The notes beneath the pieces were generated by a model. It was given only the letters and a program-made list of their open reading frames with translations, was not told the origin of the DNA and did no database searches. The position numbers were made by a program, and so were the translations under genes. 64,000 bases of DNA from Candidatus Gastranaerophilales bacterium. GTDB lineage: Bacteria > Cyanobacteriota > Vampirovibrionia > Gastranaerophilales > Gastranaerophilaceae. The DNA lies in the NCBI GenBank assembly GCA_944325515.1, contig CALVAO010000008.1, positions 28,899-92,898 on the forward strand. Reading direction: 5' to 3'. Below are positions 19,675 to 28,721 of this stretch, piece by piece (positions within the stretch are counted from its first letter, which is position 1; each line of letters begins with the position of its first letter).

Positions 19675-20544
19675 TTAATATTCACCCTTCACCCTTGCAA
19701 ACTTTGTGTTCGCATAAAAATACTTTAATATTTGATATGCATTATAACCGCGTTTTGCCAGATTATTTGCACCATACTGGCTCATACCTACGCCATGTCC
19801 GTTCTTTTTTATCCCGTCATCAAATGATGGAACCGATTTTAAAAAAGGCAGATCCGAAGACCAGACCTGTCCGCCTGTTCGTGTTTTGCCTCCTGCAGAT
19901 GCTGAATAATAAGCCGGCACAATTTTCCCCTGGCATACAAGAACAATTCCGGCAGTTTCGCTGACAGCCTCGTTTGTATTCGATTTTTCTGCACTAGCTC
20001 CTCCGTATGCTTGATCCTCGGGGGTATCTTTTAAGTCATAACCGTACTTTGCACGTTTGCCCATATTTGCAATCGCATAGCTTCGTGCTGCGATTGCCTG
20101 TGCTTTATGAGCTTCTGCTTCCCAGCCGGACGGCATTTCCGAGGGCACAACTCCTTGAAGATATTTTTCAAGCGGAACATCATTCATAACTGTTAAACCT
20201 AAACCATCATTTATTACTTTAAAATGTCCTCTGTACCACTTTCTTTTTACACTCACAAATCCATTAGGCTCGGGTTTAATAACAATTTTATTAGCTTTCA
20301 TTTTTTTCCATTCACCGTCGACTTTTATTGCGATAACTCCGCGGTATGGTTTCATTTCATACCCCTTCATTTTTTCCATAACAAAGATCAGTTTATTTGT
20401 ATCACAATCGATTATCTGCGCCTGTGTCGAAGCTCCGATAAATGTTTTATTAACATGAGTCTGAAGTCCGATTTTTATTGCAAAAACCGGCTGTATAAAA
20501 AACAAAAAGAAAAATAAAAGTATTAAATCTCTTCTAATCCCCAT
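19675..20544 (-). CDS. SpoIID/LytB-domain protein
   Basis: About 289 residues with an N-terminal signal-anchor (LILLFFFLFFIQPVFA). The C-terminal half is the SpoIID/LytB domain: PLEKYLQGVVPSEMPSGWEAEAHKAQAIAARSYAI (catalytic Glu in PSEMP), YYSASAGGKTRTGGQVWSSDLPFLKSV and GHGVGMSQYGANNLA. In Bacillus this domain is a lytic transglycosylase acting on denuded glycan. In non-spore formers it remodels the cell wall. TTG at 20559 is possible, but it contains the -10 box, so ATG at 20544 is taken. It is first of three genes. Confidence 0.85.
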   Translation of the reverse strand: MGIRRDLILLFFFLFFIQPVFAIKIGLQTHVNKTFIGASTQAQIIDCDTNKLIFVMEKMKGYEMKPYRGVIAIKVDGEWKKMKANKIVIKPEPNGFVSVKRKWYRGHFKVINDGLGLTVMNDVPLEKYLQGVVPSEMPSGWEAEAHKAQAIAARSYAIANMGKRAKYGYDLKDTPEDQAYGGASAEKSNTNEAVSETAGIVLVCQGKIVPAYYSASAGGKTRTGGQVWSSDLPFLKSVPSFDDGIKKNGHGVGMSQYGANNLAKRGYNAYQILKYFYANTKFARVKGEY

Positions 20545-20556
20545 AAAATTATTATA
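20545..20556 (-). promoter_or_regulatory. -10 box giving a leaderless spoIID transcript
   Basis: Read on the minus strand, TATAAT (plus coordinates 20551-20556) lies 6 nt before ATG at 20544. No Shine-Dalgarno is visible. Confidence 0.55.
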
Positions 20557-20619
20557 CAATAAATCTATTTATTATTATAAGATTTGTGCAGAATAACATT
20601 GTAAGATAAAACTCACTGC

Positions 20620-21663
20620 CTAATTTATAAACATGCAGTCGCCATAGCTGTAGAAACGGTATTTTTCTTTTATTGCTTCGTGATAAGCTTCAAAAATAAA
20701 ATCTTTTCCGGCTAAAGCACTCACCAGCATTAAAAGAGTTGACTTCGGCAAATGAAAATTCGTTATCAGTTTATCAACTACTTTAAATTCATACGGGGGG
20801 TAAATAAATAACTCTGAGGCTCCGCGGCAGGCTTGAATTCCACCAAACATTTTATAAGCACTTTCTAGAGTTCTGACTGTTGTTGTACCAACTGCTACAA
20901 GTTTTTTCCCTTCACTTTTTGCTTTATTAATTAAATCTGCCGTTTCCTGCTTTATTTCAAAGGTTTCAGAATCCATGTGATGATCAAGGATGTTATCGCA
21001 TTTTACGGGTCTAAAAGTGCCGATTCCGACATTTAGGGTAACATAGCCGATTTGTACACCTTTGTTTTTTAATTTCGCCAAAATTTCTTGAGTAAAATGC
21101 AACCCCGCAGTCGGAGCTGCAACCGAGCCTTCTTTTTTTGCATAAACTGTCTGGTAGCGTTCAAAATCAAGCTTTTTTAATTCTTCATTTGACATTTTTC
21201 GCTCAATATACGGCGGAAGCGGAATGTTTCCGACTTTATGCAAAAGCTCAAAAATATCACCCTCATAAATCATCTGTACGAGCCATTTTCCGTCATCCGG
21301 AAGAGGCATTTTAACTTTGCAGGATAACTCATCAGAAATTTTAATCTCAGTTCCGACCCGAACTCTTTTAGAAGGCTTAATCAAAACTTCCCAGACTTTA
21401 TTTTCTCTTTCTTTTAAAAGAAAAACTTCAATCTTAGCTCCTGTATCCTTATAGCCGTACAATCTTGCAGGAATAACTTTCGTATCATTTAAAATCAATA
21501 TATGATTTTCGTCTAATAAATCAACAATATCGTAAAAATGTTTATTCAAAATTTCATGCTTATCTCTATTCAGAACCATCATACGGGAATTCTCGCGCTT
21601 GTCGCTAGGACGCTGCGCGATTAATCCTTCCGGTAATTCATAGTCAAATTCTGATAAAAGCAT
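20620..21663 (-). CDS. queA: QueA, S-adenosylmethionine:tRNA ribosyltransferase-isomerase
   Basis: A 347-residue enzyme of queuosine synthesis that transfers the ribose of SAM to preQ1 at tRNA position 34 to form epoxyqueuosine. Motifs are the start LLSEFDYELPEGLIAQRP, then DLLDENHILILNDTKVIPARLYG, PLPPYI, KKEGSVAAPTAGLHFT and ITNFHLPKSTLLMLVSALAG. Length and order match the family. The ATG at 21663 follows AAGAGG by 5 nt; an upstream in-frame TTG would include the -10 and the ribosome site. Confidence 0.95.
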   Translation of the reverse strand: MLLSEFDYELPEGLIAQRPSDKRENSRMMVLNRDKHEILNKHFYDIVDLLDENHILILNDTKVIPARLYGYKDTGAKIEVFLLKERENKVWEVLIKPSKRVRVGTEIKISDELSCKVKMPLPDDGKWLVQMIYEGDIFELLHKVGNIPLPPYIERKMSNEELKKLDFERYQTVYAKKEGSVAAPTAGLHFTQEILAKLKNKGVQIGYVTLNVGIGTFRPVKCDNILDHHMDSETFEIKQETADLINKAKSEGKKLVAVGTTTVRTLESAYKMFGGIQACRGASELFIYPPYEFKVVDKLITNFHLPKSTLLMLVSALAGKDFIFEAYHEAIKEKYRFYSYGDCMFIN

Positions 21664-21697
21664 ATTAACCTCTTGATTATTATAACACAATCAAGAT

Positions 21698-21883
21698 TTA
21701 GTTATTTATGTTCATATCAAATAATTTTTCTATAATATCATGTTGCAGCTTTAATGCGTAAGAAAGTGTAATTTCTTCATTTACGTAATTGTTAGTTTCA
21801 CAAGCATCTCTAGTTACAGATATCAATCCGCAAACATCTAATGCTAAATTTTCTATTTCATCTAAAATTTCTTCGTTATTCAT
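21698..21883 (-). CDS. Small acidic protein divergent from an Xre regulator
   Basis: A 61-residue, acidic, helix-rich protein (MNNEEILDEIENLALDVCGLISVTRDACETN...). It has no recognised family. The compact divergent layout with an Xre gene 87 bp away is reminiscent of regulator/target or toxin-antitoxin pairs. Coding status is plausible rather than proven. No strong Shine-Dalgarno is seen. Confidence 0.45.
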   Translation of the reverse strand: MNNEEILDEIENLALDVCGLISVTRDACETNNYVNEEITLSYALKLQHDIIEKLFDMNINN

Positions 21884-21970
21884 AATGTTTTAATATGTAA
21901 CTATATACGACTATTATTCAAATATATAATATTGAATATAGTTTGTCAATAGTCTACTATAGTTGATATT
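21884..21970. promoter_or_regulatory. Divergent promoter/operator region
   Basis: An 87-bp spacer between the small acidic gene and xre. TATAGT at 21958-21963 lies 7 nt before the xre ATG. The half-sites ATAGTCTACTATAGT and a facing ACTATA/TATAGT pair could be the Xre operator, which would make the pair autoregulated. Confidence 0.5.
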
Positions 21971-22207
21971 ATGACAAATGAAATTGAACAAATAAGAAAA
22001 AAAATCGGCACAAAGATTAAACTTGAACGGGCTAAAAGAGGTTTATCGCAGGAAAAACTTGGAGAGTTGGCAGGTTTAAGCAAAACTTATGTTAATGCTG
22101 TTGAGCATGGAAGCAGTTCTCCTACAATTGATACACTAATAAGAATTTCCGGAGCTTTTGGAATGAAGCTTCTAGAACTTGTGGATGTTGAAAAGGTTGA
22201 TTTATAA
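21971..22207 (+). CDS. Xre-family helix-turn-helix regulator
   Basis: A 78-residue single-domain protein: KIGTKIKLERAKRGLSQEKLGELAGLSKTYVNAVEHGSSSPTIDTLIRISGAFGMKLLELV is a complete Cro/CI-type HTH. It probably controls its own promoter and the divergent small gene. Leaderless-type promoter. A hairpin terminator follows directly. Confidence 0.85.
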   Translation: MTNEIEQIRKKIGTKIKLERAKRGLSQEKLGELAGLSKTYVNAVEHGSSSPTIDTLIRISGAFGMKLLELVDVEKVDL

Positions 22208-22210
22208 GAA

Positions 22211-22236
22211 GGGCGGATTATTTATCCGCCCTTTTA
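22211..22236 (+). terminator. Intrinsic terminator after xre, probably bidirectional with yidC
   Basis: GGGCGGAT, a 5-nt loop, ATCCGCCC, then TTTT. It sits between two convergent genes. Confidence 0.8.
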
Positions 22237-22245
22237 GTTTTTATA

Positions 22246-23328
22246 TTATTTTTCTTTAATTTGTTTTGCATTGGCTAAATCAGCATCACTGACTTTTGCT
22301 TCTTTTTTTGCATCTTCTTTTTCAAGCTGTTTGTTAATAATTACAGTTTGAATTACTTGAAATACATTGCTGGAAATCAAGTACAACAGAACACCTGCCG
22401 GAATCGGTATAATGATAAAAGTAAATGTAAGCATAATAGGCATAAATGTATTCATAGATTTTTGCATAGCCTTTTGAGCTTCATCCTGTTGAACATTTTT
22501 ATTCATTGCCATCATTGCTCTTTGTGAAAATACCATTGTTACGGCAAAAAGTGCAATTAGAAGCAATACATCATAATGGAAAGATGTTTTTACTTCTTTT
22601 GTCGGTATTGTACTTACCAGAATACCGTCTTTTCTTACAAAAGTCATGTTTTCAGATTCTTTTGTCTGAATATCCGTTACTTGAATTTCTGCTTTTTCTA
22701 TCTGGTCGAGCTGGCTGAATTTGAGATTCAGACTGTCTAAACTTACTTTAAAATCTGCGGGTTCTCCCGGAACTAATTCGCCTTGAATTTCTACAGCCTT
22801 ATTAGGTTTTTCAATCTTAACATTATCTATAGGTTCGTCAACACCCTTTAAATATACTTTTGCAGTTTTACCGGTCATAAATGAATCATACTTAGACAGA
22901 CCAAAAGTACCATTGTTGGAAATTCCTGCTGATGTTTTAAGAGTCGCATCAAGTCTTTTTATGAACAGAAATTGAGAATCACCTGCCATTTGTATAAACT
23001 GCGGACTCATTAAAGAAGAATAAAGCAGAATAAATATCGGCATTTGAATAAGGAGCGGGAAGCAGCCTGCCATTGGATTAAACTTATGCTCTTTATAAAA
23101 TTCCATCATTTTCTGCTGCATCATCTGCGGGTTACTTTTGTATCTGTCTTGAATGGCTTTCATTTTAGGCTGAAGCATTTGCATCGTGCGCATAGAACGC
23201 TGCTGTGAAAGCCCTAACGGCCACATTGCAAGTCTTATGATTATTGTCAGTAAAATAATACCTATTCCATAGCTTCCTGCAAAAGAAAGCATTTTTAAAA
23301 CGTCGATAGTCAGTGTTGTAAAATCCAT
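22246..23328 (-). CDS. yidC: YidC/Oxa1 membrane protein insertase with an internal insertion
   Basis: A 360-residue insertase that helps membrane proteins fold, alone or with SecYEG. Conserved parts are ILLTIIIRLAMWPLGLSQQRSMRTMQMLQPKMKAIQDRYKSN (with the membrane-embedded Arg), FNPMAGCFPLLIQMPIFILLYSSL, and late helices FMPIMLTFTFIIIPIPAGVLLYLISSN. There is no large N-terminal P1 domain. Instead about 120 residues (roughly 125-245, beta-rich and charged) are inserted after the MSPQFIQM segment, before the next helix pair. A Lys-rich tail may touch ribosomes. The start ATG follows GAAGAGG. Confidence 0.9.
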   Translation of the reverse strand: MDFTTLTIDVLKMLSFAGSYGIGIILLTIIIRLAMWPLGLSQQRSMRTMQMLQPKMKAIQDRYKSNPQMMQQKMMEFYKEHKFNPMAGCFPLLIQMPIFILLYSSLMSPQFIQMAGDSQFLFIKRLDATLKTSAGISNNGTFGLSKYDSFMTGKTAKVYLKGVDEPIDNVKIEKPNKAVEIQGELVPGEPADFKVSLDSLNLKFSQLDQIEKAEIQVTDIQTKESENMTFVRKDGILVSTIPTKEVKTSFHYDVLLLIALFAVTMVFSQRAMMAMNKNVQQDEAQKAMQKSMNTFMPIMLTFTFIIIPIPAGVLLYLISSNVFQVIQTVIINKQLEKEDAKKEAKVSDADLANAKQIKEK

Positions 23329-23441
23329 GTCCTCTTCCCTAAATTTATTCTAATATCAAAAAAGTGTACATACGTACACTTTCAAAATACTTTAAATATG
23401 ACATCAAGTCAAGATTACCTTTTTTATACAGTATTTAGGTC

Positions 23442-23915
23442 TTATGCATCTTCTTTTGCAGTATTTGAACTTAATGTATTAAGTCTTCTTGCCGGATCTG
23501 TAATATGAGTAATTCTTAGACCGAAGTTATCTTCAATTACAACTACTTCACCATAAGCAATTAACTTCCCGTTTGCATACAGTTCTACAGGTTCACCTGC
23601 AGCCTTATTTAATGTTACAATTGAGCCTTTTGTTAACTCTAAGACTTTTTTTATCGGAAGCTCTGTTTTGCCAAGCTCTACTGTCAATTGTAATTTTACA
23701 TCAAGAAGTATATTTAAGTTCTGATTCGGAGGACCCTGCACTTGATCTAAATCCTCAAAAGACGCAAATTGAACCGGCTGTACGGTAACAGTTTTATCGT
23801 CGTCATCTTCTTCTTTTGCTGTTTCCGCAATTTCCTCTGCCGGAAGCGGATTTATCTCTTCTTCCGGAATTTCATTTTCATTGTTTACGTCTTTTATATC
23901 GTCATTATCTGGCAT
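23442..23915 (-). CDS. fliN: FliN flagellar motor switch protein
   Basis: 157 residues. The first 60 are acidic linker; the rest is the SpoA/FliN C-terminal domain: NILLDVKLQLTVELGKTELPIKKVLELTKGSIVTLNKAAGEPVELYANGKLIAYGEVVVIEDNFGLRIT. FliN forms the lower rim of the cytoplasmic C-ring, which sets rotation direction and aids export. It is last in fliL-fliM-fliN, 14 bp after fliM. AGAGG precedes the ATG. Confidence 0.93.
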   Translation of the reverse strand: MPDNDDIKDVNNENEIPEEEINPLPAEEIAETAKEEDDDDKTVTVQPVQFASFEDLDQVQGPPNQNLNILLDVKLQLTVELGKTELPIKKVLELTKGSIVTLNKAAGEPVELYANGKLIAYGEVVVIEDNFGLRITHITDPARRLNTLSSNTAKEDA

Positions 23916-23929
23916 TTATGCAACCTCTC

Positions 23930-24910
23930 TTATAAATAATTCCTCAGTAATTCATGCATTTCATCATAGACATCTGTTATTTTAACACAAATTTTGTCTT
24001 TTAAAGTTCCAGGACGTGCAAAAAACTTCTTTTCACCGTTTATTTTTACAATCAAATCATCCTGTACTCTGTTATCAAGTTTTAGTATATCACCTTCTGA
24101 AAGCTGTAAAAAATCATCAAGTGTAATGCTGCACTGTCCGAATTGAACTCTTACATCCACATTTGATGTATTAATCTTTGATATCATCTTCAATCTTTCG
24201 TCATTAGATGCAACAAGCCCTTTTGTCTGGAAAATGTGCTGTGTGCTTAAGTGACCTAAGACGGTTTCCAACACCGGATACGGGAAGCAGATACTAAAAA
24301 GACCGAAATGTTTGCCTTGAATTTGAACTTCAAATGTTAATAAAGCAACAATTTCTCCTGCAGTTGCAACCTGTATTGACTGATAATTGTCATCAAGGCT
24401 TATGAATTTACCGGAAACAGGAATGATGGTATTCCAGGAGTCTTCCAGCTGTTTAATGATAATATTAATAACTTTTTTTGCAAGAGCTTTTTCAATATCT
24501 GTTAATTCACGTGTTTGAGTATCAATAGAGCCGACTCCGCCCAGCATACGGTTAACTATACAAGATATAACTTCAAAGCTTATTCCCAGAAGGATTTGAC
24601 CGGATAACGGTTCAAATTCAAATACGCCGACGCTTATCGGAGACGGCATTGAACGTACAAATTCTTCATAAGTAAGCTGGTCGACTGACACTATTTCAAT
24701 TTCAACACGCATGCGAAGATATCCGCTCAGCACCAGTGATATTGCCTTGGAAAATTCCCTGTGAATATCTCTTAATGCCCGCAGATTATCCTTTGAAAAC
24801 TTGTCCGGACGCCTAAAGTTGTAAAGCTTATAGCTTTTGTGCTCGGAATCAGAGAATTCATCGTCTATATCAAGCGTGTTTATTAAATTGTTCTTAGTAC
24901 TTTCTGTCAT
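23930..24910 (-). CDS. fliM: FliM flagellar motor switch protein
   Basis: A 326-residue C-ring protein. The middle domain holds GVFEFEPLSGQILLGISFEVISCIVNRMLGGVGS (the GGxG motif of FliM), and the C-terminal SpoA domain begins at VDVRVQFGQCSITLDDFLQLSEGDILKL. The N-terminal EIDDLF-like CheY-binding peptide appears as LDIDDEFSD. It connects CheY-P to rotor switching. It lies between fliL (6 bp) and fliN (14 bp). Confidence 0.93.
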   Translation of the reverse strand: MTESTKNNLINTLDIDDEFSDSEHKSYKLYNFRRPDKFSKDNLRALRDIHREFSKAISLVLSGYLRMRVEIEIVSVDQLTYEEFVRSMPSPISVGVFEFEPLSGQILLGISFEVISCIVNRMLGGVGSIDTQTRELTDIEKALAKKVINIIIKQLEDSWNTIIPVSGKFISLDDNYQSIQVATAGEIVALLTFEVQIQGKHFGLFSICFPYPVLETVLGHLSTQHIFQTKGLVASNDERLKMISKINTSNVDVRVQFGQCSITLDDFLQLSEGDILKLDNRVQDDLIVKINGEKKFFARPGTLKDKICVKITDVYDEMHELLRNYL

Positions 24911-24916
24911 TTATAC

Positions 24917-25516
24917 CTATTGAATAATAAACTGTCCGAAACTTACTCTTAAAACTTCTCTTTCGCCGCCTAAAATTGAATTTATATCATTCGTAATCTG
25001 TTCTTTTGCAAGCTCTTTTCCAGCGGCTGTCGCAAGTTCTGTTGAAGTCTTGCTGGAAAGATTTGTAATAACGGCATCCCTTATTGCAGGTTTGTATTGG
25101 TTCATCTCGTTCTGAATAGCTTCCATCGGATCCGCAGGTGCCGGTGCAGCGCCATGACCACCATGCCCACCGCTTTTTTCTTCAGTCACTTCCGGAAAGT
25201 CTGTATCTTTTTTAGTTACTTCTATCGCAACGTTAACTTTTAAATATTTTTTCTGGTTTTCATCACAAAGGTTTAAAATAAAATCACCCAAATCTACAAT
25301 TATACCTTTCTGAAGTTCATCTTCTTCGCCGGTATCATCTGCAAGTTCTTCTTGAGAAGTTGATATTGTACTGATTTTCTGGCTAATTAAATTTTCCATA
25401 ATAACATAATTAACACCTGCAAAAACTATAAACATAATAACTATAGAGGCAAGAGTCATTATTAAAAATTTGGTAATATCCTGTCTATTATCCCCTGGTT
25501 TTTCGTTTTCAGCCAT
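24917..25516 (-). CDS. fliL: FliL flagellar basal body-associated protein
   Basis: About 199 residues with one N-terminal transmembrane helix (FLIMTLASIVIMFIVFAGVNYVIM) and a periplasmic FliL domain (VDLGDFILNLCDENQKKYLKVNVAIEV ... REVLRVSFGQFIIQ). A Gly/His/Ala/Pro-rich insertion (GGHGGHGAAPAPADP) sits in the middle. FliL surrounds stator units and supports torque. ATG at 25516 is chosen because GGAGAA lies just upstream, inside the longer reading from 25528. A TATAAT promoter lies further upstream on the minus strand. It is first gene of fliLMN. Confidence 0.88.
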   Translation of the reverse strand: MAENEKPGDNRQDITKFLIMTLASIVIMFIVFAGVNYVIMENLISQKISTISTSQEELADDTGEEDELQKGIIVDLGDFILNLCDENQKKYLKVNVAIEVTKKDTDFPEVTEEKSGGHGGHGAAPAPADPMEAIQNEMNQYKPAIRDAVITNLSSKTSTELATAAGKELAKEQITNDINSILGGEREVLRVSFGQFIIQ

Positions 25517-25728
25517 ACATTTCTCCATTCATACTGTACAGTATTATTATATCAGCTCTTAAACAATCATTACACCATTATTTGATGTATTATTTTTCGG
25601 GTGCATTGTAAAGTTAATCCATTCCCGTAAAAGCACGATTCCTGCAATTTTATTATAACAAAAGTTTTTATTTTTGCCAAAAATAAAATAAAATCTAAAA
25701 GTTATTCGCATTTTTTGTCAGATGATTA

Positions 25729-25740
25729 TATAATATTCTT
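25729..25740 (+). promoter_or_regulatory. -10 box giving a leaderless sensor-kinase transcript
   Basis: TATAAT at 25729-25734 lies 6 nt before ATG 25741. No Shine-Dalgarno. Confidence 0.55.
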
Positions 25741-27390
25741 ATGGGGAAGTTTGAAATATTCAATAAATTTAATAGTGCTGTCGTTGTTTTAAATTCAAAT
25801 AATGAAGCTGTTTTTAGAAATAATGTTTTTAAACGGGTATTTCCGGATTTTAAAAGTATTATAAAATTTTCTCATAAATTGAATTACAATGTCTGCGCCC
25901 TTGTCAGCAATGATGTAAAAGTGCATTCACCGATTGCTCAAGCATTGTTGTCCCCGGAAGATTTCTCTGCACATGTTGCATATCAAACTACTAATAATGA
26001 ATATTTTTATTACGATATGAACGCTATTAAAAAAGGCACATATAATATTATTATTTTTACAGATGTAACTTCAAGAGAAAAATTAAATACAATTGAAGGA
26101 AGATGCACAAATTATCAAAAAAAGATAGAGCTTCTTGAAGCTGATAATAAAAATTTATCTAAAATTAAACTTCAAGCACAGTCGCAGGCAATGAAACTTT
26201 TGCTGCTTAACAATATCTCAAATATCATAAGAGAGTCAATTGATACCTCTGTAATACTCAATTCGGCATTGAAAGAACTCTCACAAATGTTTGGCGCATT
26301 CAGAGCTTATTATGCTGAGCCTCAAGATAATGAAAAATTTATTATAAAAGAAACATTGACTAAAAAAGATATTAATAAAATAATTTCTTTTGACAAAGAG
26401 GTGAACAAGTTTATAAAACAAGGAAAAGTTTCCTGCTTTACCTGTATGAAAGAATATCTTGAAGCTCAGCCTTTTAAGGAAATCGTTCAAAGGATAGTTC
26501 TTCCAATATTTCATTTAAATAAGCTGCTCGGCATAATGATACTGTCTACAAAACAAAAAATAAAGTTGGATGATACACTGGAAGTGCTCGACGGAGTATC
26601 ACTGCAGCTGGGTAATGCAATTATTCAATCAGAGCTATATAAAAAAAATGCAAAGATGGTTGAGGATTTGACAAAAGCTCTTAATGAACTTCAAGATACG
26701 CAGTTGAAACTCATAAATTCAGAAAAAATGGCATCTCTAGGGCAGCTTGTGGCAGGCGTTGCTCATGAAATTAATACTCCGGTAGCATCCATAAAATCAA
26801 ATAATGAAATAACCAAAAAACTCATTACTCAAATACCCGATAACGAAATAAAAGATTTGCTGCAGGAGATTAATCTCATTGATACGGAAGCAATAGAGCG
26901 CATAAACAGACTGGTAATTTCTTTAAGAAAATTCGTACGTCTTGATGAAGCTGAACTTCAAGAAGCAGACATTAACAAAGAAATTGACTTAACACTGGAT
27001 TTAATAAGGCATGAAACCAAAAACAGAATTGACATAATAAAAAATTATGGAAAAATTCCGCCGGTAAAATGTTATCCGAATATGTTAAACCAGGTATTTA
27101 TGAATATCCTTGTAAATGCAGCGCATGCAATAAAAAATAAAGGAATAATTACTATTGACACAGATTATAAAGATAATAACCTTATTGTAAAAATTCGTGA
27201 TAACGGCTGCGGAATTAAAGAGCCGGATAAAATCTTTTTTGCAGGTTATACGACTAAAAGCGCAGGTGTCGGCACCGGTCTGGGACTTGCTATATCACAA
27301 AAAATCATTGAAAAACATAATGGAAAAATTAATGTAAAAACAAAATTAAATAAAGGCAGCGAGTTCTGTATTACTATCCCGAGTGGGTAA
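25741..27390 (+). CDS. Cytosolic sensor histidine kinase
   Basis: A 549-residue two-component kinase without membrane helices. Residues 1-120 look like a PAS-type sensor (SAVVVLNSNNEAVFRNNVFKRVF). A coiled coil (about 120-160) and a GAF-like region (about 160-300, with IVLPIFHLNKLLGIMILSTK) follow. The dimerisation domain has GVAHEINTPVASIK with the phospho-acceptor His at residue 342. The ATPase domain has NQVFMNILVNAAHAI (N box), IRDNGCGI (G1) and GTGLGLAISQKII (G2). No response regulator is adjacent, so it is an orphan kinase. The ligand is unknown. Confidence 0.9.
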   Translation: MGKFEIFNKFNSAVVVLNSNNEAVFRNNVFKRVFPDFKSIIKFSHKLNYNVCALVSNDVKVHSPIAQALLSPEDFSAHVAYQTTNNEYFYYDMNAIKKGTYNIIIFTDVTSREKLNTIEGRCTNYQKKIELLEADNKNLSKIKLQAQSQAMKLLLLNNISNIIRESIDTSVILNSALKELSQMFGAFRAYYAEPQDNEKFIIKETLTKKDINKIISFDKEVNKFIKQGKVSCFTCMKEYLEAQPFKEIVQRIVLPIFHLNKLLGIMILSTKQKIKLDDTLEVLDGVSLQLGNAIIQSELYKKNAKMVEDLTKALNELQDTQLKLINSEKMASLGQLVAGVAHEINTPVASIKSNNEITKKLITQIPDNEIKDLLQEINLIDTEAIERINRLVISLRKFVRLDEAELQEADINKEIDLTLDLIRHETKNRIDIIKNYGKIPPVKCYPNMLNQVFMNILVNAAHAIKNKGIITIDTDYKDNNLIVKIRDNGCGIKEPDKIFFAGYTTKSAGVGTGLGLAISQKIIEKHNGKINVKTKLNKGSEFCITIPSG

Positions 27391-27681
27391 TAAATGTAAA
27401 GAAATTTTAATTCCTATTTTTCTTATTATAACTAAGTTATAGAAATATATTAATTATAATTAGAATTAAATTTTGTAAAATTATCTGGCAGGGTAGTCAT
27501 AAAAATGTAAAAATATGGTATATTAATACTACCGAGATTAAGTGTAAATTTTACCCTAATTAATTAGGGAATGTAACAAAAATTTAACAAATCGTAAGAT
27601 AAAGGCAATTTTTTTAAACAACTAAACTTTATATAACTGTGTAGAAGTTAAAATTATGTTTGCATATCGGAGGTAACGTGT

Positions 27682-28539
27682 ATGGCAATTACAGTAAACG
27701 GTAAAAAGAAACAAGTCAAAAAGACTTTCCAGGAATTGATTAACGATTTAATGACATCAAGTTCTGAAAAAGTTCGTTATAATGCGGCTCGTGTTTTAGG
27801 CGAAATGGGTGACTCTAAAGCTGTAGAACCGTTGATTAATGTTTTGAAAAATGACAAGAACGGTTCGGTACGTTTATATGCTGCCCGTGCATTAGGTGAA
27901 TTAGGCGATTCAAAAGCAACAGAACATCTTATTGAATCACTTAGAGAAGATAGAAACGTTGACGTTAGAGTTCGTGCAGCACGTGCACTCGGACGTCTTG
28001 GCGGCAAGATTGTTGTTGAACCTCTTGTAGAAGCTTTAAATGATGAGAATTCTCAAGTTTGTATTACAGCAACAGATGCTCTTATTGAGATTGGAGATGT
28101 TGCAACAGATGCTTTAATGAAATCTCTTGATCATGAAAAAGTTAATGTAAGATGTGACGCTACAAGAGCTTTAGGTGAAATCGGTAACAAAAAATGTGTA
28201 GACAAGATTATTAACATGTTGTACGACGAATGGGTTAACGTTAGAATTTATGCAGTTACTTCTCTCGGAAAACTAAACGATACAAAAGCTGTTCCTGCGT
28301 TGATTGATGTTATGAAAAATCGTTCTGAAAATGATTTAGTAAGAGCAGGTGCTGCTGCAGCTCTTGGTGTTCTAAGAGATCAAAGAGCATTGCTTCCTTT
28401 AAGAGAATTAATTATGGAAGCAGAAGAACTGGGCGAACTTGAAGATACTGCACTTAAATCTTTCAAAAAGATTATGGCTGCTAACTGGCAGGCTATTCCG
28501 GGTGCAACTCAACAGAAGAAACCGGCTCAAACATTCTAA
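27682..28539 (+). CDS. HEAT-repeat (PBS lyase-type) protein
   Basis: 285 residues made of about seven 31-residue helical repeats of the type VRxxAARALGELGDSKAVEPLIEALKDE. These are PBS lyase HEAT-like repeats, an all-helical protein-protein binding superhelix common in cyanobacteria-related genomes. There is no catalytic part, so it is a scaffold of unknown partners. The start follows a strong site GGAGGT, 8 nt before ATG. The 290-bp upstream spacer holds TATATT near 27519 and a TAATTA palindrome, but no gene. Codon use is optimised, which suggests high expression. Confidence 0.85.
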   Translation: MAITVNGKKKQVKKTFQELINDLMTSSSEKVRYNAARVLGEMGDSKAVEPLINVLKNDKNGSVRLYAARALGELGDSKATEHLIESLREDRNVDVRVRAARALGRLGGKIVVEPLVEALNDENSQVCITATDALIEIGDVATDALMKSLDHEKVNVRCDATRALGEIGNKKCVDKIINMLYDEWVNVRIYAVTSLGKLNDTKAVPALIDVMKNRSENDLVRAGAAAALGVLRDQRALLPLRELIMEAEELGELEDTALKSFKKIMAANWQAIPGATQQKKPAQTF

Positions 28540-28562
28540 AATTTTAAATAGTTTAAATACAA

Positions 28563-28601
28563 ACAAAAATGCGGACTTTCACGAAAGTCTGCATTTTTGT
28601 T
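28563..28601. terminator. Intrinsic terminator after the HEAT-repeat gene
   Basis: ACAAAAATGCGGACTTTC, loop, GAAAGTCTGCATTTTTGT. The stem is long, with A/T-rich flanks that give a T-run on either strand. Confidence 0.8.
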
Positions 28602-28721
28602 TGTATTATGTTTAGGCGGAAATAAATTTTTATTTACATAAATTAATAAAAAGGCAATTTTGCAAAGCCAAAGAACTTTATTAATATATAGGGGATTACA
28701 GATTATTAATAAGGAGTTTTG

